Shown: positions 11,299 to 23,500 of the stretch, piece by piece | Layout: the number at the start of each line of letters is the position of its first letter | How positions within the stretch are numbered: the stretch's first letter is position 1 | DNA from: Epiperipatus broadwayi | Lineage: Eukaryota; Onychophora; Udeonychophora; Euonychophora; Peripatidae | Direction of reading: 5' to 3' | Assembly: GCA_028023455.1 (NCBI GenBank) | Contig: JAQFVV010012395.1 | Coordinates: forward strand, 6,328,001-6,392,000 | Length of the DNA: 64,000 bases | Notes under the pieces: model-generated | What the model was told of the DNA's origin: nothing | What the model saw: only the letters and a program-made list of their open reading frames with translations | The model's database searches: none | Position numbers and translations under genes: made by a program

Positions 11299-13856
11299 TC
11301 TTACAGCTAATTTGCATTTAATAACAACAATTACTTTATTTAGAAGATATTATTTTGAACTAATATTATTATGAAGTTTTACAATGTCATTAACTTTAAT
11401 ATTGTTTTTAATTCTTATTAATATATCTCACTATTTTGTTATGCCCTGGGGTGTATGTTGCAGTAATAGAGCAGCTCAAGGTCCAGGTTTATATCCAGCA
11501 TTATTTAGTTAATTTATAGAGATGACCAGTGGCATGCAAGACTCACAATGATTAGTCTTCTACTTTTATAGATATATAAAATATAATTGAACTTGACTAA
11601 GCGCCCTCTAGTTTGAATAACTAACCAATTCCACCATTTTTACATTAGTGAATTACAAAGAAGTTGCATTCTTTATAATTTGCTAATATAAAGGTACTGG
11701 TTTTGTTTAGTCATTTGCAACTAGAGGGAACTTAATTAATTCCAATTCTATTTCTTATATATTAAATGTTTATATATACACACACATACTAAAATACCTA
11801 ATATGCAGCAAGATATCACCTGCAGACTAAAGTTGGAATTAATATCATTACTTAAGATCACCCAGATTCTTTTTTGAGTCAATTATTAAAAAGTTAAAAT
11901 GAGACATTGACATGCAAGACCATGGTTTCAAAGACCCAAACCAATCGATGTATATACAGTATATATTTATAATTTAACACATATTATTTTATCCATGTGA
12001 TAATGACTTTTTACTTTTTTATCATATAGTCACAATGTAATCAAAGTCTCCAGACTGTGAAGATAAATTAATGAAATCCATTGTCTTTATTTTTCTTATG
12101 CATTCTTTCTATATCTTCAAAGATCTTAAAGTTTTGAACCCAATTCACTGCTATCTTGTATAACTAAATAAATCTTAAATCATTTTAGAATCACAAATGA
12201 TCTTTTATATCTGATTATTTTTGAACTTTGAAGGATGTAGTTTAGGAATTACCACTACTAGTAAAGAAAGTGAGATTATGATCTTAGTGCCCAACATCTC
12301 ATTTTGACTTTTCAATGGTTGATAGTAGTAGTAGATCATGATCTTAATTTGTGACATTTTACACATAACACAATAATTAAACTTTAATTGTGAATCTCAT
12401 CTCAAAAACTAAATGTTTTAGACATTAAATAAATATTGAAAATTGTTAATTATCGCTCACAGAAATCCTGACTATTACTTAATTTTTGAAGTTCATGATT
12501 ACAATTTTACTCGTATTTATATTTGATAACACACCTTATTAGTTTTATATTTAAATGTATATGTGTTGGTATGTTTTTTTTTTCACAAAATTATACCGGT
12601 AGATGAAAACCATAATATCGTTTGCCCTTAAATTCTCTTTAAAAGGGTTGCTGCATAATTTTTTTTTGTATTATATGTTTTGAAGTGATCAGAATTTTTT
12701 TTTATATCTAAAGTACATAATAGTTCTATGCTCTGTGTGGTTTAATGCAATGATAGAGCATAAAGTTCTCATATTGATTCCAGTTCAGGTACTCTAACTT
12801 CTTAATGAACTGTCAAACAATAAAGCTAGGTATCAGAATCTCCATACCTTGAATTAATTCCAGTTAGTGCTCAAATGTCTTATAAGTTCCTCAATAATAA
12901 AGTTATTCGATTATTTATTTATAATAGTTCTATAAATAAAATGGAATAAAAACTACCATTTTATATGCTCGCACACATGCACATCTTCCTCAAATGTAAC
13001 ACATAAAGATTTAAAAGCTTCTTTAATTTTATTTCAAAATGTTTGTGGTTTTTAAAAATCTTTCATGTTTTTACATTTTATTTTATAATATCCTTGGTTG
13101 AAGTTGACAGAGATTTTTTTTTTTTTAATAGCTTCTATGAATTAGCATTTAATTTTTTCAGTTTGAAACTTTCCATCATGCTATGGAGTCTTAAAATTTT
13201 TGATATTCTTGGTCATATTGGTTAATTTTTATTTGGATTTGTTATTGTATAAATACATACATAGTCGTTGCATATGAGTTTTCTTTAACAATAAGAGGAT
13301 GCTTTTTTTTTGTTGACATCATTCAAGTGATTAATCTATCTGATGTGTTTGGAGGTCAATTTGACATGAAATTTTATTAATTTCATCTAATGGAATTTTG
13401 TCATTGAATGTGGACAAATTTTCCTTTTTTTCTTTCCACAAATGATATTCTTTATAGATGAAAACATTACCAATTTTACTAGTGTTCCATCTTGCTGCAT
13501 ATAATAGTATTGGGTCTATAACTGTTGCTGAGACAGATGTTTTTGTTTGATCAACCTCTTGATGGCAAAGTCTTTTATTAGAAAGCTTTTTACTTTTATT
13601 TTAAAGAGTTTGCTACAGAAAATAATTGAACCAATCAAAATAAGAAGAAAATCAAAATAGCTACTTACCTATGTTTATTATGTATATATTGTATGTGCCA
13701 ATAAATTCAAGCATGTGTGTGCTTGTGTGTAACCAAAGGAATGAGTGGTCTTACTTCCTTATAATTTCTAAAGAAATTTATTGGCAGCAATGTTACTAAA
13801 TAACTATCAATTATCACTGACAGTCTTTACATTAAACAATTTTCTCTATAGTCCAC
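11299..13856. other. Unassigned AT-rich sequence
   Basis: Isolated tRNA-box-like pieces occur (GCAGTAATAGAGCAGCTCAA near 11460 and TTTAATGCAATGATAGAGCA near 12740), probably old SINE remains. No gene was recognised. Confidence 0.5.
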
Positions 13857-13870
13857 AATAGTTTTTTTAT

Positions 13871-14016
13871 AAGCAAAGCAAAGCAAAACTCCATATAGTA
13901 GTGCCACCTGTGCTAAACAGAGTAATCAGGTGGCACTACTATATGGAGTTTTGCTTTGCTTTGTTTATAAACAATTATGTGCTAGTATTGGAGATGTGAT
14001 CATGTGATGCTTGTTT
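13871..14016. mobile_element. Family B foldback insertion with 14-bp target duplication
   Basis: A 146-bp insert between direct repeats AATAGTTTTTTTAT (13857-13870 and 14017-14030). Perfect arms of ~35 bp, AAGCAAAGCAAAACTCCATA through GCCACCTG, pair with the complement after a 16-base loop. The right end GATCATGTGATGCTTGTTT is the complement of the CATCACATGATC end of the 36.2-kb copy. Confidence 0.8.
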
Positions 14017-14334
14017 AATAGTTTTTTTATTAGGTTTCCTTAAAAACAAGAGATTTTCTTTTAATTTTAACTCAAGGTGCTATGTACATATATTTTTATA
14101 GCTATGTGGATTTAAAAAAATTTCAATTTTTCTCTATATTCTATAAATATCATTTCTTATTCCCTAAAGAGTTATGTAAATCCAAGCAAATTGTTTAGCT
14201 TAAAGTTGTTAATTGTTACCTAGCAACAGCTCTGCTAACAAGTTTTTCTAGTCATTACATGGAAATAACTCCTATCCCTTTATTTACATTACAATCAATC
14301 CATAAAAATATTTAATTTAACATATATATAGATT

Positions 14335-16080
14335 CAAATTATGTTCTTATCTTAGAGCAACTTTCATCTTAGCTCAATCATATCACAACTATATATCATC
14401 CCAGAAGTCAGACTAATCTCTTATACTAAAAATACATTTGAAGCATATACTTTTTCTAATAAGCCATATAGCACATGCTACAATTTTAACTTCATGTACA
14501 CATTATTTTTAGAGATACTTAAACTTAACTTCATATATATATATTAAATAGATTTCAAACATCTATTCCATCACACATTGCTAAAACATATAATCAAAGA
14601 TATGTGAAAAAGATAAATGATCCCCAAAATGCACATTTTGTGCTGAACCAGCACACATTAGTTGGCCCACATCACAATATCTCATACATTTGTTCAGTAT
14701 TGAAGCAATATATGTATGTGCTTCACATATATAATTTAAAATTTCGTTAGGAATTTTTAAATTAAACATTTTACAACATTTTTTATTAGACAGAAAAGTA
14801 TATATATATGCATGGATAAATACATCAAGTCTTATTAATTCGAAATTGATTAAAGCAAATTTAAAACAAAATATTTGATTAATCAACAGTTGTAAAGATT
14901 TTATAATTAGGTGAGTGGAAATGACATTATTTTTTTATACAAGTAATTAAATTCTAAATAAACAGACCGGCTAATTAGGAGATAAATATTTTATGTTATT
15001 TAGTCAAAACATTCTTTTATTTTGTTATAATCCCTTTGCAACGCTAATTTTTGTAAAGACTGTAATTGGTCAGTAAGCCATGACCACAGTGAAGTTTAAG
15101 ACTAATCTACAAACAATGGGTGGATATATGAAATTGAACCACTATGAAAACAGATAAGGCTGCTCAGTGAACTATAAATAGGGGTCTCACAGGAGATTAA
15201 TCAGTACACTTTGATTGTTCTTATAATTATGTTTTGATTTGTCCACTCATTCTGCCTGGATCATCAGAAGTCCCTGTTAAAAAATATTACATTTGGCTGT
15301 TATATCATGGAAGAGTAGAAGAACACTGTCTGCTCTGCTCTGATTAAACTGGCAGACTGCGAGCTTAGTTCCATCATCAAGAAGAGAAGTTGCCATAATG
15401 TACTGAACCACCATTACATTGATTATTGTGTGCAAATTATATGCAAACTGTATGCCACTTAATTTCAAAAGTGTCTATAGCTTTGGAGAAGAGATTAGCC
15501 ATCATTCAGTGCTAGAAACACTGTCAGATGCTGCCCATTGAATAAAGTAGAAACACGTATTAATAAAGACCATTGCAATCATTAAGAGCAATTTAATAGA
15601 GGCTGCACAAAAAATCAGACATAGCTATAATATACTGATTGTTCTGCAAAGAAGTCTATAGGTACTTGAATTCAGAACATGAACTTATTAATGATGGAAA
15701 GAGTAATTTGTATGAACTTTGATTATATACTATTATGATTTTATTTCACTAACATTAGATATTTAATCTCATAGTGCATCTTTCACATTAGCTCTATCCT
15801 ATGATAGCTATCCATGAGCCCAGAAGTCAGGCTAATTTCTCACACTACAGCTACATTTGAAACGTACCTTTTCAAGTAGGCCGTATAGCATGTTACAATT
15901 TTGAACTTCATATACACATGATTTTTAGAATAAATTAAACATAACTTCATATACTTTATATAGATTTCAAACTTCTATTTCATTACACATTACTGAAACA
16001 TATGATCAAAGGCATGTTGAACCAGCATTTATTAGTTGGCCCAGATCACAATCTCTTACACATATCATCATCATTTGTTT
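14335..16080 (+). repeat. Direct repeat pair (family D): 14335-14700 and 15735-16080
   Basis: Both copies contain CAGAAGTCAG(A/G)CTAAT, AATTTT(A/G)AACTTCATGTACA-like sequence, ATAGATTTCAAACATCTATT and finally a shortened family A motif (AACCAGCA, then TTAGTTGGCCCA). The copies are ~80% alike by eye. Between them lies ~1 kb of other sequence that could be the interior of a terminal-repeat element, including CTATAAATAGGGGTCTCACA (about 15172-15191). Confidence 0.6.
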
Positions 16081-16609
16081 ATGTACATATGTGTGTATAT
16101 GTATGACTTGATTTCCTTGGATATATATATATATATAGCATATAACAACTTCATATATACAGTTAATTAGCAATGTAACATAGTTTTATAAAAACTAAAT
16201 TACTTTGTTTGCTTAAAATACTTTAAGGCGAAGTTAATTCACTTTTAGTTATTATCCAATTTTATACAAGGATTATAGATCAGACAATAATACTTTATAT
16301 ATGCAAAAATCGGAAATATAATGTTGTAACGCAGAGAATTGCCATAAAATTTCCAACATTTTTACATACAAAAATATTTTTTTATATATAGACTCCACTA
16401 ATATATTCATCATTTTTGCTTCACAGTTCTAAAATGGTGATACGAAACGTTGTTAGATATACATATAGTAATTACCTAACAACAGGAAAGAAATAATTCC
16501 ATACAGTATAAATATAACAGATAGAACAAGTTAGAAGGATTAAATTTTAGTTATGAGATATTTTAACAACAATGTTCAATAAAATAATTAATTGTAAATG
16601 GTAATAGAC

Positions 16610-16975
16610 TACAAAAACATCACATGATCACCAATTCTTATGCTTAAACAATCTGTTAAAACAGTGATGTGATGTGATGTACTGTAGCTTCTTCTTAAAC
16701 AAAGTCAATAAACTCTCAGCAATTATACCAAGATAAACAACAACTTTATTGTAATAGTGCCATCTAATGCAAGCTATAGTAATCAATGGATGCTAGAAAA
16801 GGAATGGATTAGATCTAAATATCTAGGTGTATTGCTCTAGATCCCAGACTTCTTACTGATGTAAGCCATAAGCTAGAAATTAGTTTGGAAGTATTAGACG
16901 AGTAGGTACTAGATAAAGATTTTGATGCACAAACCTTTTAGCATCCGTTGATTACTATGCTTGCATTATGCAATA
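16610..16975. repeat. Family B copy, longer and diverged
   Basis: It starts ACATCACATGATCACCAATT and ends in TCCGTTGATTACTATGCTTG. In between are GATGTGATGTGATGTACTGT (a block also at 37.6 kb), TAATAGTGCCATCTAATG, and blocks related to CCAGACTAATTTCTGGCTTG. No coding frame. Confidence 0.6.
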
Positions 16976-18297
16976 TTATTATGAGGTAGAAAGTTGCTAT
17001 TGCTTTAAATGATAATAGAAAGGAATCTTGTTCTCAGTCATGTGCATTTGCTTTATTGATTCATGTTTTTAAAAAGGATTTTAAAGTTGAAAATTACAGA
17101 TAATGAAACATCTTAAGCATAAAATCTTGTGAAACGTAAATATTAATTCTATCCGAATGAAGGAAAGAAATATGAATTTTATTGATTCTGAAATATATTT
17201 CTAAAGCAGTATATATCATTACTTGATATTTTCAGTAAAAATAAGCCTTTATTAATTTTTCATAGTCTATTTATATTTATACTTTAGAAACCTGGCTCAG
17301 AAATATTAAACTTCAAAACTTATTATTAAATCATACATCAATAATTTTAAATATATGGAACTTTTATTATTACAAATAGAAATAAAAAATTGAAATTTGA
17401 GAATAAATGAAAAGACAATAAAGATCACCAGTATTTGAGTTCTTTCCTTACTGGCTACTGCTGGTTTAAGTCAGGAATGAACAACATCCAACCTGTGGGA
17501 CAAAGATTTCAAATCTGACCAATAACGGAATTTAAAATTATATACTGTTAATGAAAACAAAAAATATTAACATTTAAATTTTGTTATATGTATTAAAAAA
17601 AAATTGATTGCTTTTCTTATAAAGATGCAAAATTGAGTAATAAAAAGAAATCATAAAAGAAATAGAATAATTCTGCTTCAATTAAATACTGCATCTGCAG
17701 GGTAATTGGAATAATATGATTTTCTCATGTGTCTTAACATTTGTAATTCTTTTTTATACAAAAATAAATCTCGTATTCAAGTTAAAACTAATATTATTTT
17801 ACCATACCATTCAAAGAAAATATCTTTAATATTTTAAGTGTCTGATAATAGCTAGTGCAGTGAAGCCACAGGCTACAGTATATTTTGTTCCAAGTCCCAC
17901 TAATTTACAAATGTATATAGCAGGTGTAGTTAAGCTTTTAGATATTGGGGACAACGTTTTTGGTGAAAGTGTATCTGAGGGTGACTACATTTTTTCAGGA
18001 CTTCGAACTGGAAACCAGAAAAATTTGGCACCACTTATTGGCCATTTTTGGTCACATTTTCACTATTTTATTGTAAATTCATAGCTTTATCAGTATTTAA
18101 ATTTTAATTCCAAAAGAAATCCACTATTGGCAATATTTTTCACAAAAAATCAATTTCTGATTGCAGTTTATTGTATATAGTTCCACCCTTTTTAACCCTT
18201 TTAAAGTGCCACAATGCATTGACTGTCAACTTTGACTATTTTTCTTCAGGTGTTTCTAACTGTCAAAGTCAGAAATCAAAACAAAATGTTTTATGCT
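16976..18297. other. Unassigned AT-rich sequence
   Basis: A 74-codon frame at 17860-18084 has no recognisable domain or splice context. CATCCAACCTGTGGGACAAA (near 17490) resembles a degraded hAT end, but no partner end was found. Confidence 0.45.
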
Positions 18298-18690
18298 TTC
18301 ATAATAGATTTTGAATGTAAATAAATATATTTCTCATAATTTTTTACATTTGTAATTAAGTTTTTATATTAATTTATCTAAATATAAAGTTTGATTTGAA
18401 AATTTTAAAATTTTACAAGAAGAATAATCAAGGAAAAGTCAATAGCTGGGCTGCTAAACAAGACAAGTGAATAATGTTGACCGCTATTGCTTTTGTAATA
18501 GATTTTAAATGTAAATAAATATATTTCTCATAATTTTTTACATTCATAATTAAGTTTTTACATTAATTTACTTAAATATAAATTCTTATTCGAAAAGTTT
18601 TAAATTTTTATAAGAAAAATAATTAAGGGAAAGTGAATAGCGCTTGATTGACCACTATTCAAGACAAGTGAATAACATTGACTGCTATTT
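18298..18690. repeat. Tandem duplication, unit ~194 bp, 2 diverged copies
   Basis: AATAGATTTTGAATGTAAAT (18303) and AATAGATTTTAAATGTAAAT (18497) start equivalent blocks running to AAGACAAGTGAATAATGTTG and AAGACAAGTGAATAACATTG. Divergence is clearly higher than in the 10.4-kb and 33.8-kb duplications. Confidence 0.85.
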
Positions 18691-20322
18691 GCATATCAAT
18701 GACATTTGGTGATAACTAGCAAAACAACTATTTTTCATAAATATTTATGGATTTTATGATTGCTTTTTACACTGTATTGATTAATAATGGGCTACAGCTA
18801 GATTTTTATTTAAAATATTTAATTTTAGATGAAGAAAAAACAACAGAAGTGAATAATCAGCTATCATAATTTCTAAGACACAAGAAATCACCAGCATTTA
18901 TAATTCCTTTGTTTTACTACAGGCTACTTTTCATGTTTTTCTTCAGTTATTAACATTATTTTAAATTTTTGATTACATTTAATTAATTTGAATGTAAAAT
19001 AATTCAAATTTTTAGAAGCTAAATAAAACAATTCTGATTATTGTACAGCAATATACTTAAGAAAGGAAACTGGCTAGATCCATATTTAATGAATCAAATC
19101 ATTCAAATTTTTACTCAATCTGGCCAATAAGAAAATTCATCAGACAAAAGGTTAAATTATCTTAGCTCCCTCTAGTATTATAATTTGTCCATGTCGCTTT
19201 ATAAAATATTTACCTATAAATAATTATTTTCTAAAGCTAGTATTGAATTTTAAAATAACATTCAATAAAAAAAAATTACTGTTTTAGAATTATATTAAAA
19301 TAAATTAGATGCAAATTTTACACACAAAAAAATAAATTATGCAATCGACTTGACCGCTGTCAACATTCTGGATACCCCTAATATATAGTATATGATAGAT
19401 AGCTCATGTTTTGATGGTCAACATTGATTAGAATATGTATTGTCATTGAACTGCAACCACAAAATACTTTTCAACACATACATTGATATAACACATGTGA
19501 CATGTGCTTTTTTATATGTATAGAAAGTGCATGTAAATTAAGATTATAGTATAAGCACAATTTTAAAAAAATAATAATCCAACTGTCATTTTTTATTTCT
19601 TTATATAATCCAGGTTAATAACCTGAAATTTTTAAAAATCTTAATGTTTTGAACCCACAACAACTTACTTGCAAAGTTATATGGATCTGACATTAAGTCA
19701 GTTTCTATATATTTTAGAGATGTTAATTTTTTTCTAAGTATAAGTTTCATCTATTCTTTGGCTAAAGAGGTTAATATCAACAACATCACATGATTTTTTG
19801 ATATCTATATAGGTATGAATGTGAAAAAGTCATATGATATTGTTATTGGTATTAATTTGCTAAAGTATGTAGGTTCATTTTAAATACCTTGCAAAGATAA
19901 AAGGATATTATTTATATTATCTATTTTTTTTCCTTCATAAACTTTTTACTTTGTTCTGATTATGAATTGGGAATCCTTACTCACAAATACAATATGCATT
20001 CTGCTATATTGCAAGCCTAAGTGATAACCTTATTTTTACTGTCATGAGATCAGTTAATAACATAACATGCTTGTGATCAATACTCATACCATGGTTTTCC
20101 ATGTTATACTGGATTTCATTTATAATTGTCATTAAAACTTCACCATTTTCCTAATATTTATTAGTTTTCACAGCTAATTTTACAAATGCAGATCATATTT
20201 TAAATTTTTCTGATTACTATCATTTCTTTAGTAGCAATAATATTTGCATAAAATTAATTTTTTTTTGTTCTAATATACTAGCAAAATTATGCTATAATTA
20301 TTTTTTTAAACTTTATTTGCAG
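18691..20322. other. Probable intron 5' of the SLC35F-like exon
   Basis: AT-rich, no further exon recognised. It ends in the polypyrimidine tract and acceptor of the exon at 20323. Confidence 0.5.
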
Positions 20323-20451
20323 ATTTTAGCTTTAATTTTTTCTATCACGGGTATTATCCTAATTACTTATGCAGATACTAGTTTTAGGGGACCATTGTTA
20401 TTAGGTGTGGTTCTTTCTGTGGGTGCCGCTGCTACCTCAGCAGTTCACAAG
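20323..20451 (+). CDS. Internal exon of an SLC35F3/F4-like transporter
   Basis: One 43-codon exon, phase 0 at both ends. It is preceded by a T-rich tract and TTTGCAG acceptor (AG at 20321-20322) and followed by an AAG/GTGAGA donor (GT at 20452). The peptide begins ILALIFSITGIILITYAD, then a short polar turn, then a second hydrophobic stretch ending SAVHK: two membrane helices. From memory this matches the part of the SLC35F3/SLC35F4 family (EamA/DMT-fold solute carriers) with the motif GIVMMTYAD and, one helix later, SALYK. Human SLC35F3 is linked to thiamine transport, but I do not transfer a substrate here. The reading frame continues only briefly past the donor, as expected of an exon. The preceding and following exons were not found, so the gene is spread over introns larger than the flanks seen here. 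It is the only host coding sequence I can defend. Confidence 0.8.
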
Positions 20452-22408
20452 GTGAGAAGTTTTATTATTGAGATAATATATATATATGCTATTAAATGGT
20501 TTTAAATATTTTTTTCTTATAATTGGTAAAAAGAATATATATGATTGAGTCCACTGGAAATCCTTTTTTTTTTTTTTTGCAGCTAAAAGATGATTATGAT
20601 GTCTAATAATTTAAACATAGTGTACTTGCATTAAAACGACCTCTGATAGCTCAATGTGAAAATAATATGTTATATGTAGAAGCCACACTTTACTAACCAC
20701 AAATCATAATATACTTGTATTAAATTTATATTAAACCCTGATTTGTTTTATCTTAAAATGTGAAAGATAAAATGTCATTAATTGTTAAATGTAATATGGA
20801 TGTGTAAATGACGTTATATGTTTTATAGAATGCACAGACAGATAATATTTTTTCAACCCATCTATGCATGTGAATTGTGATTTTAATAATGAAATAACTT
20901 TTATTGATTAATAAAATTATGGGGTTGGATAAAATGATGGAAACATCTCTCACATTGGATTATTTTTGTCATTATGTACCTAGAAATAGAAATACATATC
21001 GAAATAATATTATTTTTTCTGATAAAACACTGCGGAGATGATATGAAATGTCTAACAGGAAATTGACCAGTGATTGTAAAGTCTGCAAAAAAGTTTTGTC
21101 ACTTGTATTTCAGTTTTAAAAAAGTCAGATTATTCAAAATCACAGAATCTTGTCAATATTGATAGTCTCAAGGATAAAAGAACAAAATTTATCAAGTATT
21201 GGTGGCCTAACGGTTAGCATAGCTGCCTTCCAAGCAGCTGGCCCGGGTTCACTTCCCGGTCAATGCTTTGACATATAAAAAAAAGAACTAAACTTTTAGA
21301 GCCAATTGCAAAAATTAATGTTTCCAGAAAATGTCATAAGTCAGGGTCAGAAGTCATTATGATGAATTGTAATTAAAAAGCTGAAAATCTCATTAGAATA
21401 AATCAGTGCAGAGTTTAGCACTTGTAGGAATACTTCAGCATTTACCAATATCTGTCTTGAGCTTTCAGAGCTGAACCTTTATATTTAAAGTGCTACTTCA
21501 AAGTTACTTGTTTTTATGTGATGCAGAAATGGTGGTGACATAAAGCTTAAGAGCTAAACAGTGCATGACCAGAAGCATGTTATACAATTGATCAGTAATT
21601 TATCAATTGATCACCAAAAGAAGTTTATCAACCACATTACTTTCTCCCAATAGTAAAACACAGTGACGAAGGCTTTATGATTTGAGCAGCCATATTACCA
21701 TAATATTAATCCATTTATTCTATGCACATCTAGCTGTGAAGTATATGAATATTTTAAAACTATAAAATACAAGCTGTTTTTGAATCAAAATGGTAACCCT
21801 ATGTCATATTATTAAAAATATTTTATCTCATCACTGTATATGTATGATTATAATAAATAACCAAAAAATAAAGGCAATGTGTTTTTATTGTTATTTACTT
21901 TAATAATGGAAAAAAATAATTATTATTTGTGATTTTAAAAGCAAATAGTGCCTAAAATTGAAACTATTAGAATATTAATGTATCATAAGAACTATGTATA
22001 TGTAAATTAGCTTAGATTCAAAATCTTAGGGCTTCTACATTTTTTCCTAAAAGAGGTAAAAATAGCTATTAGCTGTGCAAATGCATTTGTTTCAACTATA
22101 AATACAATTTTCTTATTAACATAAATCATAAGTCGTAAATTGTCTGATTACTTAAACTTGTAAGACATGGTTTTAAAATAGTGTGAAAAACACTGCTTTT
22201 GGGAACATGTCTTTGTTAGAGAAATAATCATGTGATTATTTGTTGTTTACCAAAATACAATGTTAATTTCAATATTGTTATACTAAAATAAATTGTGTTA
22301 GAAAAAGATTAGCAGTGATGGATCACCTTTGACAATAATCACAAAGTATGTGGTTTGGTTGTAATATCTACTTCTAGTTAATTTAACCTGTCTGGCCTAT
22401 AGAGAGCT

Positions 22409-22410
<2 letters not shown>
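20452..22410. other. Probable intron 3' of the SLC35F-like exon
   Basis: Apart from the tRNA-like element at 21196-21266, no gene or repeat was recognised. The next exon of the transporter is not visible. Confidence 0.5.
21196..21266 (+). repeat. tRNA-Gly(UCC)-like short element
   Basis: A 71-nt tRNA-like body from GTATTGG to CAATGC. The anticodon stem GCTGC/GCAGC holds loop CTTCCAA (anticodon TCC, Gly). The T-arm CCGGGTTCACTTCCCGG is perfectly paired, though TTCAC replaces the usual TTCGA. Acceptor pairing includes one G-T wobble. The 3' flank TTTGACATATAAAAAAAA is the shared tail plus an A-run, as in SINEs. It could still be a low-scoring tRNA gene. Confidence 0.75.

Positions 22411-22501
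<91 letters not shown>
22411..22501. repeat. Pure (TA)n microsatellite
   Basis: About 90 bp of uninterrupted TA, cruciform-prone and probably length-variable. The 85-codon minus frame ending in a run of alternating I and Y is an artefact of this tract. Confidence 0.97.
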
Positions 22502-22505
<4 letters not shown>

Positions 22506-22944
22506 GGAAGTGCAAACCTTGTTCTAATGCTTTTTCTATTGCTTCTAAAATCATTTCAATGCTTTTTTGTCTATCCTTGATTTTCCACATTTTAACCTCT
22601 CTATCCATTCTTATATTTCTTCTGATGCATACTAATCTCCACACTGTTTCAGCATCCTTCTCCAAATTTTTGCATGTTTAACATCTTCTGATCAAATATC
22701 ATCTATTTATGATCCACTGTTCAACAGTATTACAATTACAAGGAATAGCTTTCATATTTAAGTCACATGGTCTGGATAGACAATAATGTATTGCGCACGT
22801 AAGTTAAAAATTGTTGCAGCTTATTCTCATTGATTAAATGCTATAGTTGTAGTTATAGTAACAAACTGCTTTACTTTTTAAAATTTTGTATATGAAACAG
22901 TAAAGAAATAATTGAATGATTTCATGTCTTGAAGTTCATTAAAA

Positions 22945-23040
22945 AAAGCACCAGATCTATCAGAGCTGGGTTACAATCTACGAATTTTAAAATCCAAACT
23001 TTGCCATTCTTCCACTTCATCAAATATTCCAGAGCATACA
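22945..23040 (-). repeat. Degraded tRNA-derived SINE fragment
   Basis: It contains GCACCAGATCTATCAGAGCT, GGGTTACAATC and CCAAACTTTGCCATTCTTCC. The order matches the fragment at 9545-9650 and, inverted, 63880-63985. Coding frames over it have no recognisable product. Confidence 0.4.
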
Positions 23041-23387
23041 TAACAGACATATTTGCAATTAGACTAGACCAAATTCCTAGGATTATAATTAATTTGCTAT
23101 TAATCGTCCCACTACTTGTGAATTATATTCAGCAAGTTTCAGACAGTAGTACCAAATATATCTCCAGAGACTATCCTAGTATCTGTTTTATCATCAGCTG
23201 GCTTCCACTGATTACATATGTTTACATATATTAGCTTATAGGGAAAGTTTTGAGACATGAATTAATTACTGTTGTTAAATAACAATGATGAATTCTTCTT
23301 AGAAGCAAATTAGTTTTGATTTTGTATGTTGTTTGGAAATAATTTTGTAGATATGTTTTTTCTCTCTCAAAGATTTAGATATACAAA

Positions 23388-23500
23388 CTATACTGTGTTT
23401 CTCTCAAAATAAGACCAGATCTTATATTAATTTTTGCTTTAGAAGACATTATAGGGCTTATTTTCAGGGAATGTCTTATTTTTTCATGTACAAAAATGTA
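23388..23500. repeat. MITE-like element with AAAATAAGAC/GTCTTATTTT ends
   Basis: TCTCAAAATAAGACCAGATC, TTATATTAATTTTTGCTTTA, GGGCTTATTTTCAGGGAATG, TCTTATTTTT. The arms are complementary. From memory this order closely matches a small non-autonomous DNA transposon common in several vertebrate genomes. A second, inverted and more decayed copy is at 24335-24450. Confidence 0.55.

Noticed and set aside
15277-15468. 63-codon minus frame between the family D copies
   Set aside because: No domain; could be part of a decayed element interior but not supportable as a gene.
17860-18084. 74-codon frame with mixed composition
   Set aside because: No recognisable domain, no splice-site context, surrounded by non-coding AT-rich sequence.
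17476-19157. Possible hAT element between CCAACCTGTGGGACAAAG and TCTGGCCAATAAG
   Set aside because: The two candidate ends are in the same orientation rather than inverted, and no target duplication was found.
22408-22665. 85-codon minus-strand frame
   Set aside because: Half of it is the TA microsatellite translated as alternating I and Y; no domain.
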